Source of the DNA: Shewanella ulleungensis
GTDB lineage: Bacteria; Pseudomonadota; Gammaproteobacteria; Enterobacterales; Shewanellaceae
Assembly (NCBI RefSeq): GCF_014648315.1
Contig: NZ_BMQW01000001.1
Location: 62,001-126,000, forward strand
Reading direction: 5' to 3'
Length of the DNA: 64,000 nucleotides
Both the position numbers and the translations under genes were made by a program. Numbering within the stretch: position 1 is the stretch's first letter; every line of letters begins with the position of its first letter. Shown in pieces: positions 27,342 to 36,854 of this stretch. Under the pieces are notes generated by a model. It worked only from the letters and a program-made list of their open reading frames with translations. It searched no databases and had not been told where the DNA came from.

Positions 27342-28130
27342 ATGAAAAAGATTGAGCAAATGCTGCAAAACGGCCAGTTACAAGAAGCCATACAGTTTAT
27401 TGAAGCATACTTAAAAGATGACCCAATGAACGTAGATTTTAAGAGTAAGCACGTTGAATTATTGTGCATTAATGGCGAATTAGAACGTGCTGATAAACAA
27501 TTGAATTTCTTAGTGCAGAAACACCCTGATTTTCTTATAGGTGCGGCAAATTTGCGTCAACTCATTCGTGCAGAACAAGCACGACAAGATTTTATGCTGG
27601 GTAAAGCAGTACCACAATTATTTGCGACTTCAGATGCGCATGTTGAGGCACTAATGAAATTACGCTTGGCTATGACTGACGCGAAAGAAGACATTAGCGA
27701 GTGTGCTAATAATCTTGAGTCTGCACGTCCTCAAGTGAGTCTAATGCTGAGTGACAAGATGACAGAGGAAGTGAGAGATCTCGATGATACTGTTGGCGGT
27801 TTTGTTGAAATTTTTGGTACTGATGGTGAGTTTTATTTAGCGCAATTATCTGAAATTGATTATATCAATTTTAAACCAGTAACATCGTTACTCGAAATGG
27901 TTTGGCGTCGAGTTGATTTGGCCATCAAAAATGGTCCTAGTGGTGAAGCACATATTCCTATGGTTTATGCGGGCAGTGAAACCGATGCACAAAAATTAGG
28001 CCGTGAAACAGATTGGCAAGAAATAGCAACAGAAGTCATGACTGGTAAAGGTTTAAAAATGTGGTTTGCTGATGATAACGCAGTTGCATTAAATCAAATC
28101 AGTAAAATTTCGACTCCAGTTTTACAGTAG
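27342..28130 (+). CDS. tagJ: T6SS accessory protein TagJ (ImpE-like)
   Basis: A 262-aa protein of the ImpE/SciE family. The N-terminal ~90 residues are tetratricopeptide-like (LQEAIQFIEAYLKDDPMNVDFKSKHVELLCINGELERA). The C-terminal part contains GGFVEIFGTDGEFYLAQLSEIDYINF and VWRRVDLAIKNGPSGEAHIPMVYAGSE, typical of the family. TagJ binds the TssB N-terminus in Pseudomonas HSI-I and is linked to sheath recycling by ClpV. A ribosome binding site (TAAAGG) precedes the ATG, and tssE follows 6 bases after the stop. Confidence 0.9.
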   Translation: MKKIEQMLQNGQLQEAIQFIEAYLKDDPMNVDFKSKHVELLCINGELERADKQLNFLVQKHPDFLIGAANLRQLIRAEQARQDFMLGKAVPQLFATSDAHVEALMKLRLAMTDAKEDISECANNLESARPQVSLMLSDKMTEEVRDLDDTVGGFVEIFGTDGEFYLAQLSEIDYINFKPVTSLLEMVWRRVDLAIKNGPSGEAHIPMVYAGSETDAQKLGRETDWQEIATEVMTGKGLKMWFADDNAVALNQISKISTPVLQ

Positions 28131-28136
28131 GTTGAT

Positions 28137-28628
28137 GTGTTAAGTAAAAGCCAACAACCCATTATGGCATCAATTTTAGATAGATTAATTGATGATGCTC
28201 CTGAAGAACAAGATGTTAAAGACAGTCATAGAGGTCTTAATTTACGTCAATTAAGATCGAATGTCAGACGTGATTTAGAGAACTTGTTAAATGCGAAGTT
28301 GCAATGGCAAACCTGGCCAGAACACTTAAAAGAACTCGATCATTCATTGATGAACTATGGTCTGAGAGACTTTTCGTCAATGCCGGTTGCGAGCCTCGAT
28401 GGCCGTCAATTGTTGTGCAAACAGGTTGCCGATACGATTAAACGATTTGAACCTCGTTTTTTAGAAGTTATGGTTGAAACCGTAGATAACGAACAGCCTC
28501 TTGACCGAGTATTAAGACTGAAAATAAACGCATTGTTATATGCAGAACCAGAGCCTGAATACATTACTTTTGACTCTGAAGTTGAGCCTGTCCATTTAGC
28601 GATGATAGTTAACGAGGGAATACTGTGA
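28137..28628 (+). CDS. tssE: T6SS baseplate protein TssE
   Basis: A 163-aa gp25-like baseplate protein (GPW_gp25 family), the nucleating end of the sheath. The core RQLRSNVRRDLENLLNAK, followed by LDHSLMNYGLRDFSSMPV and KRFEPRF, is diagnostic. The GTG at 28137 gives MLSKSQQPIMASILDRLID; the ATG at 28164 (residue 10) is an alternative, and neither has a strong ribosome binding site. The stop overlaps the GTG start of tssF by 4 bases. Confidence 0.93.
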   Translation: MLSKSQQPIMASILDRLIDDAPEEQDVKDSHRGLNLRQLRSNVRRDLENLLNAKLQWQTWPEHLKELDHSLMNYGLRDFSSMPVASLDGRQLLCKQVADTIKRFEPRFLEVMVETVDNEQPLDRVLRLKINALLYAEPEPEYITFDSEVEPVHLAMIVNEGIL

Positions 28629-30454
28629 ATCAAGAATTATTGGAGTATTACAACCGTGAATTGGCATTTATTCGCCATATGGGAGCTGAATTTGCTGAGC
28701 AATACCCTAAAGTCGCTGGTCGTTTACGCTTGAGTGATGAGCATGTCGAAGATCCACATGTATCAAGGTTAATTGAAGCCTTTTCTTTACTAACGGCACA
28801 GATACGACAGAAATTAGATGACAGCTTTCCTGAATTAACAGAAGCCTTATTAGGACAGTTATATCCTGATTATCAAGCGCCAATTCCGTCAATGTCTGTG
28901 ATTAAGGTTACGACCGAAAATTTATCAACGACAGGGGTAACACTTCCTCGTTTAACCAAGGTTGATACCCAAGTCGAAGGTATGAAAACTTGCCATTTTC
29001 AAACCTGTTACGATATGAAATTGTGGCCAATAGAAGTTCAAAAAGCACAATTTCAGAATGCACCGTTTAATGCCCCTGAACCGCAATGGCCAGAACGAGC
29101 AAAAGCGATTATTAAACTTGATATTGCCGGTGAGTTTGAAGAAGTCAGCATGCCCAGTCTTGGGGTGAATAAATTACGCTTTTTCCTGAATGGTCAAGAT
29201 CATCAGACATTTCAACTATACCAATTACTATTTGAGCATAGCCTTGGTTTTGCGCTGGTAAATGAGAAGCAAACAGTATGTCAGTTTTTAACTAAACGAC
29301 ATTTGAAGGCGGTTGGTTTTGATGATGAACAACAAGTTATTCCTTATAGCCAACGCAGTAGCGCAGGGTATCGATTATTACTCGAAAACTTCATCTTCCC
29401 TGAAAAATTCCTATTCTTCGACATCGATGATTTAGACGATAGCTGGAAGGGCATAGACGATAAGTTTTCATTGTTCATTTATTTGAAAGAAGGCTCACAA
29501 GATCTCGAAAAACAAGTCACTGCCAGTCATTTCTTGTTAGGGTGCACGCCTGTTATCAATCTTTTTGAGCAAAAATTAGAACCCGTCAATGTCGATGCAT
29601 CACAATATGAATATAAGCTAGCAGCACGATATTCGGATTCAGAAGTGACTGAAATCATTAATGTACAAGAGGTCATTGCTTACGATCCTAAAGATAATCG
29701 AGTTGAAGTGACGCCATTCTATGGTGAGTCGCATCCACAATACTTAGGTCATAGTAATTTATTCTGGCATGTAAGACGCGAATCGGCGAGTTGGTCGGGA
29801 GGTTATGCTGAATTAGGCACAGAGTCATTTTTATCGTTAGTTGATCATAACTTTAAGGGCTTTAAAGCAGAAGAAGATTATGGTGCGTGGATTTTAAGTA
29901 TTACCGCTCAATGCAGCAATCGTAATCTACCCGCACATTTGCCGTTTGGTACAAACGAGCCGAAAATGTTTGTTCCTGAACGTGCTGATATTATTAAACA
30001 TGTTAAGTGCTTATTGGCACCTACATTGCCTGTTAGAGCGTCACTAAGCGACGCGTCACGCTGGCAACTTGTCACTCATCTATCTATTGATAGCTTTAGC
30101 GGTAAAGATGCATTAGTTAACTTAAAAGAAACCCTTAAGTTATATGACTTTAAATGTTCTCCTGAAAATAAAAACTTAATCGAGAATATTCATTTTGTCG
30201 AAGTTAAGCCTGATACCGCGCGAGTAAATCAACATGGAAGAATTAGTTTTTGCAGTGGTAGCCATATAGAAATCACTTTTGTTAAAGATCATTACTCTGG
30301 CAGCGGCGTGTTTTTCTTTTGTTCAATCTTAGATCACTTCTTTGCACAGTTTGCAGCAATCAATAGCTTTACTCGCTTAAGTATGCGTTTTAAAGACCAA
30401 AATTCCGTGGCACATACATGGCCTGCTCGTTCTGGTCAAAGGGCGTTATTATGA
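28625..30454 (+). CDS. tssF: T6SS baseplate protein TssF
   Basis: A 609-aa baseplate protein (VasA/ImpG family). The start MNQELLEYYNRELAFIRHMGAEFAEQYPKVAGRLRL is the family signature, and the length fits (about 590-630). It forms the TssF2-TssG wedge with the next gene product. The start codon is GTG in an overlap with the tssE stop, indicating coupling. The C-terminus ends FKDQNSVAHTWPARSGQRALL, with the conserved WPARSG, and overlaps tssG. Confidence 0.95.
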   Translation: MNQELLEYYNRELAFIRHMGAEFAEQYPKVAGRLRLSDEHVEDPHVSRLIEAFSLLTAQIRQKLDDSFPELTEALLGQLYPDYQAPIPSMSVIKVTTENLSTTGVTLPRLTKVDTQVEGMKTCHFQTCYDMKLWPIEVQKAQFQNAPFNAPEPQWPERAKAIIKLDIAGEFEEVSMPSLGVNKLRFFLNGQDHQTFQLYQLLFEHSLGFALVNEKQTVCQFLTKRHLKAVGFDDEQQVIPYSQRSSAGYRLLLENFIFPEKFLFFDIDDLDDSWKGIDDKFSLFIYLKEGSQDLEKQVTASHFLLGCTPVINLFEQKLEPVNVDASQYEYKLAARYSDSEVTEIINVQEVIAYDPKDNRVEVTPFYGESHPQYLGHSNLFWHVRRESASWSGGYAELGTESFLSLVDHNFKGFKAEEDYGAWILSITAQCSNRNLPAHLPFGTNEPKMFVPERADIIKHVKCLLAPTLPVRASLSDASRWQLVTHLSIDSFSGKDALVNLKETLKLYDFKCSPENKNLIENIHFVEVKPDTARVNQHGRISFCSGSHIEITFVKDHYSGSGVFFFCSILDHFFAQFAAINSFTRLSMRFKDQNSVAHTWPARSGQRALL

Positions 30455-31458
30455 TGCCTGATAACATTCATCAGCAGTTACAAGCGATAATTGATTCGCC
30501 AACTGAACACGACTTCTATCAGGCCGTATATCAGTTTCAGCAACAACTAGGTCAAGGTCGAGAACAGGGCTATAAAGTTGGTTTTGATGCCATACCACAG
30601 CAAGAACTGCTGCGTTTTAAATCTGACCAACATCTTGGGTTTCCTGGCCAGGCTATCAGTGATGTTCAGCCTATTAAGTACAATCAGGATGATAAATTAG
30701 CGGCTGATATGCATGTGTCATTTATGGGGTTAACAGGTCCAAGCGGTGTTTTACCCTCCCATTACACAGAGTTATTACTAGAACGCTTAAGATTGAAAGA
30801 CACCGGAATGCGCGATTTTTATGACTTATTTAATCACCGTATCATCTCGTTGTTTTACCGTGCTTGGGAAAAATATCGTTTTTCAGTTAATTATCAATCA
30901 TCAACGGCATGTAAACCAGACAGTTTTACCCATGTCTTAAGCTTGTTAAGCGGTAAAAAATCAATCAATCGGTATTACGCAGGGTTTAATCACACTAAAA
31001 CCCCGAGTGCAGAATCGCTGCGAAGAATGCTTAATGACTTTACAGGTTGTCAAGTTGAAGTTTGCTCATTTCAAGGGCGTTGGCAGCATTTATCACAGAC
31101 AGAACAAACACGCATGGCAAGTAGAAGCATGCCGGAAGGGCAATATGCTCGTTTGGGTGTTGATGCCAGTATTGGCAGCCGTGTATGGGATATTAACTCT
31201 AGTGTGAGTATTAATATCAAGCCAAAAGAAGGTGCAACGGTTACTCAATTTATGCCCGGTGCTGCCAGTTATGAAGCGTTGAAAGATTTGGTGTCAGGTT
31301 ACTTGGGGCAATCAGTAAAATATAAGATTTTTTTAGAAATAAAACAAAAAGATGCGCCCACAGCTCAATTGTCTAAGTCAGCTATTGGGCTCGGGTTAGG
31401 CTGTGGTTTAATGAGCCGCGCGCTGCACGGACAACAAACAAAAAGTTTAATGATTTAA
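30451..31458 (+). CDS. tssG: T6SS baseplate protein TssG
   Basis: A 335-aa baseplate protein (VasB/ImpH family). The ATG at 30451 overlaps the tssF stop (ATGA) and has AAAGGG 7 bases upstream; a more upstream in-frame ATG lies deep in tssF and is unlikely. Typical segments are EHDFYQAVYQFQQQLG, MGLTGPSGVLPSHYTELLLERLR, and FYDLFNHRIISLFYRAWEKYRF. It forms the wedge with TssF and contacts TssK. Confidence 0.95.
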   Translation: MMPDNIHQQLQAIIDSPTEHDFYQAVYQFQQQLGQGREQGYKVGFDAIPQQELLRFKSDQHLGFPGQAISDVQPIKYNQDDKLAADMHVSFMGLTGPSGVLPSHYTELLLERLRLKDTGMRDFYDLFNHRIISLFYRAWEKYRFSVNYQSSTACKPDSFTHVLSLLSGKKSINRYYAGFNHTKTPSAESLRRMLNDFTGCQVEVCSFQGRWQHLSQTEQTRMASRSMPEGQYARLGVDASIGSRVWDINSSVSINIKPKEGATVTQFMPGAASYEALKDLVSGYLGQSVKYKIFLEIKQKDAPTAQLSKSAIGLGLGCGLMSRALHGQQTKSLMI

Positions 31459-31477
31459 TTAATAAAGGACTATGAAT

Positions 31478-34084
31478 ATGTCAGCGATGACTTTAAGTAA
31501 ATTGGTAGGAAAACTAAACCCTGTATGTCGACAATCTCTAGAAACTGCAGCCAGCGTATGCCATAGCCGTAGTCAATTTAGTGTTGAAATTGAACATTGG
31601 TTATTAGCGTTATTAGAAAATAGCTCAGGTGATTTAGATATCATCATGGCCAGCTTTTCTGTCCAAAAAGACCAGTTGATTAGCGATATTCGCCAGGGAT
31701 TAGAAAAGTTTAAAACGGGTAACAGTGCGGCCCCAAGTTTATCTCCACATATTGTGAGCTTGTTACGTCAAACATGGTTAAACACCAGTATTGAGTTTAA
31801 CGATAGTGAAATAAGAACTGCTTATTTGATTTTTACATTGTTGACAGATGATTCATTAAACTCTTTAGTGTCACGTTCAGCAAAACAATTACTTAAAATT
31901 GATCCTGCACAACTTAAACATGCTTGGCCACAGCTTGCTCGTCAATCGACAGAGCATAAAGTGTCGAGTACCGATATTGAAGAAACTCAAGCGATGTCAA
32001 CCGCGCCAAGTAAAACGCCAAGCTTAGATCAGTTTACGCAAAATTTAACTGAACAAGCCGAAAATGGCAAAATCGATCCCATTCTTGGTCGTGATAATGA
32101 AATTAGACAGATGATTGATATCTTAACGCGTCGTCGTCAAAACAATCCTATTTTAACGGGAGAAGCAGGGGTAGGGAAAACCGCTGTTGTCGAAGGTTTA
32201 GCACTGAAAATTGCTCAAAAAGAAGTGCCGACAGCATTACAAAATGTGCGTATCCATGTGCTTGATTTAGCTTTGCTTCAAGCCGGTGCCGGCGTAAAAG
32301 GCGAGTTTGAAAACAGATTAAAAGCACTGATAAACGAAGTTAAACAGTCTGTTAAACCGATTGTACTTTTTATTGACGAAGCACACACAATGATAGGCAG
32401 TGGTGGACAAGCTGGACAAAATGATGCTGCAAACTTATTAAAGCCGGCACTTGCTCGTGGTGAATTACGAACTATTGCGGCAACAACCTGGGCAGAATAT
32501 AAAAAGTTTTTTGAGAAAGATGCTGCATTAACTCGTCGTTTTCAAGTGGTAAAAATTGAAGAACCTTCACCTGAACAAGCTGTTGCTATGATGCGTGGCT
32601 TGTTACCTGTAATGGAAGGCCATCATAAAATTCTTGTTTCTGATCAGGCGTTATGTGCGGCTGTTCACTTATCACATCGTTACATTACAGGGCGTCAATT
32701 ACCTGATAAAGCCGTTAGCTTATTGGATACGGCCTGTGCACGAGTTGCGATGAGTCAGGCCTCTACACCAGGTATGGTTGAGTCATTACAAAGACAAATT
32801 CAACAGTTAGAGACGCAAATCAATATTCTTAATCGTGAGCAAAAAACCGGTTCAGACCATAAAAAATCAATTACGGAATTAACCAAAAAACACAAACTGT
32901 TGTCAAAAGAATTATCGCCATTAACGACACAGTGGCAAAAAGAGCTCGTCACTGTTCAGAAAATTGCAGAATTAGTTGGCCAAATTCAAGCATCAGACAC
33001 TGATACGGCTCTTTTATTAGCCGAACTAAGCTCTTTAAAAGCAACATTATCAGCTAATAAACAGCCTATGGTGCATTGGCAAGTTGATGAGCAACTGGTT
33101 GCCGAAGTTATTTCTGATTGGACCGGTATCCCAGCAGGGAAAATGCAAGATGATGAAATAAAAACGATTTTAAACTTAAAAGACACTATGGCAAAGCGCG
33201 TGATTGGTCAAGACCATGCACTAGACTTAATTGCAAAAACGGTGCAAACGTCTCGAGCACAATTAGGTGATGAAAAACGACCAATAGGTGTGTTTTTGCT
33301 AACAGGTCCTAGTGGTGTCGGTAAAACTGAGACGGCATTAACATTGGCCGAGCAAGTGTATGGTAGTGAAGACAATGTCACTGTCATTAATATGTCAGAA
33401 TTTAAAGAAGAACATAAAGTGTCTTTATTGTTGGGTTCTCCTCCAGGTTATGTCGGTTATGGTGAAGGTGGGGTATTAACTGAGGCTGTTCGCCGCAAGC
33501 CTTACAGCGTTATTTTATTAGACGAAATGGAAAAAGCGCACCCTGGAGTACAAGATATTTTTTATCAAGTGTTTGATAAGGGCATGATAAAAGACGGTGA
33601 AGGGCGTGATATCGACTTTAAAAATACCATAATTATTATGACGTCTAACGCTGGAACAGATACCACGATGGCATTGTTTGAAGATGAACAAATCACCCCT
33701 TCAATAAATGGGTTACGAAAAGCATTGCAAGATGATTTACTTGGCTATTTTAAACCCGCTTTTTTAGGCCGTTTAAATGTAATCCCTTACATTCCGTTGA
33801 CTCAACAAATGTTAAACGAAATTACTAAACTTCAGTTACTTCGAATTGGTAATCGATTATCAGACCATTACCAAGCAACATTTTCCTATAGTGATGATGT
33901 GGTCAGTCAGATTGTCTCTATGTGTCAGGATGCGGGTTCTGGTGCTCGAAATGTGCATAATATTTTACAAAATACGATGTTACCTGACCTTTCTATAAAA
34001 ATATTACAGAATATGGCCAACAATAAAAAAACTTCAAACGTAAAAGTAAATATTGTGAAAGAAGAATTTGTATATAAAATCTAG
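31478..34084 (+). CDS. tssH: T6SS AAA+ ATPase TssH (ClpV)
   Basis: An 868-aa hexameric unfoldase that recycles contracted sheath. The ATG at 31478 has AAAGGA 8 bases upstream; another ATG 6 bases earlier is too close to it. An N-terminal Clp repeat domain (1-160) binds the TssC helix. Two AAA modules follow, with Walker A GEAGVGKT at 228-235 and GPSGVGKT at 610-617, and a middle coiled-coil region (about 420-540). DEAH-type Walker B (LFIDEAHTMIGSGG) and LLDEMEKAHP are intact. It closes the second T6SS operon. Confidence 0.96.
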   Translation: MSAMTLSKLVGKLNPVCRQSLETAASVCHSRSQFSVEIEHWLLALLENSSGDLDIIMASFSVQKDQLISDIRQGLEKFKTGNSAAPSLSPHIVSLLRQTWLNTSIEFNDSEIRTAYLIFTLLTDDSLNSLVSRSAKQLLKIDPAQLKHAWPQLARQSTEHKVSSTDIEETQAMSTAPSKTPSLDQFTQNLTEQAENGKIDPILGRDNEIRQMIDILTRRRQNNPILTGEAGVGKTAVVEGLALKIAQKEVPTALQNVRIHVLDLALLQAGAGVKGEFENRLKALINEVKQSVKPIVLFIDEAHTMIGSGGQAGQNDAANLLKPALARGELRTIAATTWAEYKKFFEKDAALTRRFQVVKIEEPSPEQAVAMMRGLLPVMEGHHKILVSDQALCAAVHLSHRYITGRQLPDKAVSLLDTACARVAMSQASTPGMVESLQRQIQQLETQINILNREQKTGSDHKKSITELTKKHKLLSKELSPLTTQWQKELVTVQKIAELVGQIQASDTDTALLLAELSSLKATLSANKQPMVHWQVDEQLVAEVISDWTGIPAGKMQDDEIKTILNLKDTMAKRVIGQDHALDLIAKTVQTSRAQLGDEKRPIGVFLLTGPSGVGKTETALTLAEQVYGSEDNVTVINMSEFKEEHKVSLLLGSPPGYVGYGEGGVLTEAVRRKPYSVILLDEMEKAHPGVQDIFYQVFDKGMIKDGEGRDIDFKNTIIIMTSNAGTDTTMALFEDEQITPSINGLRKALQDDLLGYFKPAFLGRLNVIPYIPLTQQMLNEITKLQLLRIGNRLSDHYQATFSYSDDVVSQIVSMCQDAGSGARNVHNILQNTMLPDLSIKILQNMANNKKTSNVKVNIVKEEFVYKI

Positions 34085-34143
34085 TTGTTATATTTATTGC
34101 AAAAACATACTTATTAAATAGTATTAGTTTTATATTTATAGTA

Positions 34144-34189
34144 CATCATAATTAGGGTTTTACTTAGTGGGTATATACCCTAATTGATG
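34144..34189 (+). terminator. probable terminator of the tssA-tssH operon
   Basis: The arms AATTAGGGT (34150-34158) and ACCCTAATT (34177-34185) pair perfectly. They are extended by CATC (34144-34147) and GATG (34186-34189) across a 2-base bulge. The loop is 18 bases. No continuous T-tract follows, so termination may be leaky or the structure may be a processing site. Confidence 0.5.
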
Positions 34190-34254
34190 TTATCTAATTA
34201 TTTTTGATGTAAAAATATTAAATAAATAATGATTATATTTATCTCTGCGAATAG

Positions 34255-34282
34255 TTGATTATCAATAAACCTTTGATATAAT
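34255..34282 (+). promoter_or_regulatory. sigma70-type promoter for hcp
   Basis: A -35 box TTGATT (34255-34260) and a perfect -10 box TATAAT (34277-34282) are separated by 16 bases. Initiation would be near 34289, giving a long untranslated leader to the hcp start at 34445. The arrangement is consistent with separate, strong expression of hcp. Confidence 0.55.
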
Positions 34283-34404
34283 CTTTTTCGCTAATTACAA
34301 CTCTCACCATATTTAAATAGACATTACGATTAAGTCTTGTCGGTTGGTAAGTGCATATTAATAAATTGAAATATTAAGTTTAAATCATTGAACTTATAAA
34401 ACTG

Positions 34405-34416
34405 TCCATTAATGGA
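34405..34416. promoter_or_regulatory. 12-base palindrome in the hcp leader
   Basis: TCCATTAATGGA is a perfect palindrome, 28 bases before the hcp start codon and 15 bases before its ribosome binding site (AAGGAG at 34431). It could be an operator downstream of the promoter or part of an RNA fold controlling hcp translation. A regulator cannot be named. Confidence 0.35.
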
Positions 34417-34444
34417 TGACATTCACGCAAAAGGAGCATTAATA

Positions 34445-34924
34445 ATGCAAGCAAATACATATTTAAACTATGAAGGTATCAAAGGCGAAACCACAGCTGA
34501 AGAATTCAAAGACATGATTACTGTGTTATCAGTCGATTGGAATGTTAGCCGTGAAATCACTTCTTTCACTGGTACTGCAAAAGACCGTGAAGCTAGCTCA
34601 ACTCGCTTAGGTGACGTGACTATTACTAAACTACAAGATAACTCTTCTACTGACTTGTTCAAAGAAGCGACTATCGGTAAAGGTAAAAAAGCGGTTTTCC
34701 ATATCACTAAGCAAGGTGACAAAATCGAAGAGATCATGCAAATCGAACTTACTGATGCAATGATTTCTAGCTACAGCGTTTCTGTACATGGTGACCGTCC
34801 TGTTGAGACAATCACTATTAGTTACACCGAAATGATGATGGCTGTTACGCCTACTGATGACAAAAATAACATTACTGCAGCGCTACGTTATGGCTACAGC
34901 GGTGTTAAAGGTCAACAAATGTAA
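34445..34924 (+). CDS. hcp: T6SS tube protein Hcp
   Basis: A 159-aa tube subunit of the Hcp1 (DUF796) family. The ATG at 34445 has AAGGAG 8 bases upstream; an upstream in-frame ATG lacks one. The N-terminal strand region NTYLNYEGIKGETT, the LSVDWNVSRE segment and the C-terminal IELTDAMISSYSVSVHGDRPVETITISY fit Hcp. It polymerises as stacked hexameric rings inside the sheath and carries or pushes effectors. It has its own promoter and a downstream hairpin, as expected for the most abundant T6SS product. Confidence 0.95.
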   Translation: MQANTYLNYEGIKGETTAEEFKDMITVLSVDWNVSREITSFTGTAKDREASSTRLGDVTITKLQDNSSTDLFKEATIGKGKKAVFHITKQGDKIEEIMQIELTDAMISSYSVSVHGDRPVETITISYTEMMMAVTPTDDKNNITAALRYGYSGVKGQQM

Positions 34925-34941
34925 GTTGTTTGTGATCTTAA

Positions 34942-34968
34942 ATCTTGGGGAACTTGTTTCCCCAAGAT
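34942..34968 (+). terminator. attenuator/terminator between hcp and vgrG
   Basis: A perfect 11-bp GC-containing stem (ATCTTGGGGAA / TTCCCCAAGAT) with loop CTTGT, followed by CTTTATT. It lies 17 bases after the hcp stop and 27 bases before vgrG. A partial terminator here would give far more hcp than vgrG mRNA from one promoter. Confidence 0.75.
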
Positions 34969-34995
34969 CTTTATTCTTAAAGACTGAGGCAAGGA

Positions 34996-36852
34996 ATGCT
35001 TAAGGCCACGCAAAAAAATAATATCATTAGTATCTCGACGCCATTAGGTAAGGATGCTCTGTATCTCACGCATTTTACTGCCACTGAAGCCATTTCTCAG
35101 TTATTTTCAATCAGCGTGTCTATGTTTACTGTTGGCACACAGATTAGCCTCGACAGCTTAGTGGGTAAAAATGTTTGCCTAACTTTGCGCAATGCAGAAA
35201 GCGATGGTGCAGTACGATACTTTCATGGTGTGGTAAGTCATCTCGAGTCTGCGGGAATGCGCACTGCTGCGTCTGACGATGCTCAAAACTATATCGATTA
35301 TCAAGCCGTTATCGTGCCTCAAATGGCTATGATGAAAAAGCGAAGTAATTGTAGAATTTTTCAAAATAAGTCTGTTATAGACATCATTACCGACTTGTTT
35401 GGTCAACATAAAGTTGAATTCCAAAATAAAACAACCAGTTCTTACCCAAAGTATGAATACTGTGTCCAGTATCTAGAATCTGATTTAGATTTTGTTTGTC
35501 GATTATTGCAGCAAGAAGGCATTTTCTTCTTTTTCGAGCACAGTTTAAGTGCTCATACTTTAGTTCTTGCTGACGACATTAATGCGTACAAACCTTGTGC
35601 AGAAGAAAAGGTGCGTTGTTTTTCTGGCCATTTAGCTGAATCTCATGTCTCACATTGGCAAGGCGGTATGAGCATGGTCAGTGGTGGCTTTATTCAAAAA
35701 GGCTACGATTACGAACAACCTAAGCTGTATCCTTCCGGTAATCACGCTAAAGCAAATTTGCCAGAGCAGAGCACGCTTGAAGTTTATGATTATTTAGGTG
35801 AGTCAGAGTTTAATAAGCGCCCTCAACCGTTCGCTAATAACCAACTTGAAGCCCTGCAAAAAGACATGAATAAATGCAGTGGTCAAGGTGATTGCCGTAG
35901 CTTTATGGTGGGTAAATTCTTTACTTTCAAAGATCATGAAAACGCCAGCTACAAAGGTAAAAGTTTTGTGGTTAGTTCACTTAGAACGTCGGCATCGCAA
36001 CCTAATCAATCAGGTGCATCGCATTCTGTGTCTGGTAGCGTTTATCAAAATGATTTTGAATGCGTACCCAAAAATACACCATACCGATCACAACTTCATT
36101 TGCGTAAGCCGCTCATTAATGGCGTTCAAACAGCCGTTGTTACAGGCGAACCTGGTGATGAACAACACATTGATAAGTTTGGCCGTGTGAAAGTGCAATT
36201 CCATTGGGACCGAGAAGGCGAATTCAATAGTAAAAGTTCGTGTTGGATCCGTGTCGCTCAAAGCTGGGCAGGTAACAAATGGGGTGCATTTTTCTTTCCT
36301 CGTGTAGGGCAAGAAGTGCTTGTCGAATTTATTAATGGCGATCCAGACCAGCCCATAATCAGTGGCGCTGTGTATAACGCAGACTTAATGCCTCCCTATG
36401 CGTTACCCGCTAAAAAGACTCAGTCAGGTATTAAAACTCACAGCACGAAAGACGGTGGGGCTGACAATTTTAATGAGTTACGTTTTGATGATGAAAAAGG
36501 CAAAGAGTTATTGTTTTTACAAGCTGAAAAAGATCATTTATTAAACGTTAAGCACGATCAAAAAGACACAATAGGTAATGACCGTTTTACCGATATCGTT
36601 AATAACGATAATGTAAAAATTGGTAATGACCGATTTGAAGATATCGCTAATAACGACAGTTTAAAAGTCGGTAAAGTACTTAACATTGAAGCCGGTAAAG
36701 AGATTGTGATTAAAACTGGAAGTGCCTCAATCAAAATGAGTAGCGACGGTTCTATTTCTATTGAAGGTACCAACATCAAAATTAAAGGTACCAATGTTAA
36801 GGTGAATGGTACCAGCATTGCCTTGAAAGCCGCACAAATTAAGTTGAACTAA
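34996..36852 (+). CDS. vgrG: T6SS spike protein VgrG
   Basis: A 618-aa spike protein with the gp27-like N-terminal part (residues 1-370), the gp5 OB-fold (DKFGRVKVQFHWDREGEFNSKSSCWIRVAQSWAGNKWGA) and a C-terminal beta-prism of about 130 residues. The prism contains two copies of a degenerate IGNDRF(T/E)DI(V/A)NND repeat and ends in a short strand series (IKIKGTNVKVNGTSIALKAAQIKLN). There is no extra C-terminal effector domain. It should trimerise on top of Hcp and carry the PAAR tip and the Rhs effector encoded downstream. Confidence 0.96.
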   Translation: MLKATQKNNIISISTPLGKDALYLTHFTATEAISQLFSISVSMFTVGTQISLDSLVGKNVCLTLRNAESDGAVRYFHGVVSHLESAGMRTAASDDAQNYIDYQAVIVPQMAMMKKRSNCRIFQNKSVIDIITDLFGQHKVEFQNKTTSSYPKYEYCVQYLESDLDFVCRLLQQEGIFFFFEHSLSAHTLVLADDINAYKPCAEEKVRCFSGHLAESHVSHWQGGMSMVSGGFIQKGYDYEQPKLYPSGNHAKANLPEQSTLEVYDYLGESEFNKRPQPFANNQLEALQKDMNKCSGQGDCRSFMVGKFFTFKDHENASYKGKSFVVSSLRTSASQPNQSGASHSVSGSVYQNDFECVPKNTPYRSQLHLRKPLINGVQTAVVTGEPGDEQHIDKFGRVKVQFHWDREGEFNSKSSCWIRVAQSWAGNKWGAFFFPRVGQEVLVEFINGDPDQPIISGAVYNADLMPPYALPAKKTQSGIKTHSTKDGGADNFNELRFDDEKGKELLFLQAEKDHLLNVKHDQKDTIGNDRFTDIVNNDNVKIGNDRFEDIANNDSLKVGKVLNIEAGKEIVIKTGSASIKMSSDGSISIEGTNIKIKGTNVKVNGTSIALKAAQIKLN

Positions 36853-36854
36853 AC

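Larger units (their letters stand above)
34085..34444. other. intergenic region between tssH and hcp
   Basis: A 360-base, very AT-rich non-coding region. It contains a terminator-like hairpin soon after tssH (34144-34189), a good sigma70-type promoter (34255-34282), and the perfect palindrome TCCATTAATGGA at 34405-34416 between that promoter and the hcp ribosome binding site. The hcp transcript would therefore have a leader of about 150 bases. Confidence 0.6.

Noticed and set aside
34309..34360. sigma54 promoter (GG...GC) before hcp
   Set aside because: The TTGG and GC in this region are about 5 bases apart rather than 10, and the sigma70 boxes nearby are much better.
36575..36680. Near-identical DNA repeat in vgrG as a recombination element
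   Set aside because: It encodes two turns of the VgrG beta-prism and is explained by protein repeats.
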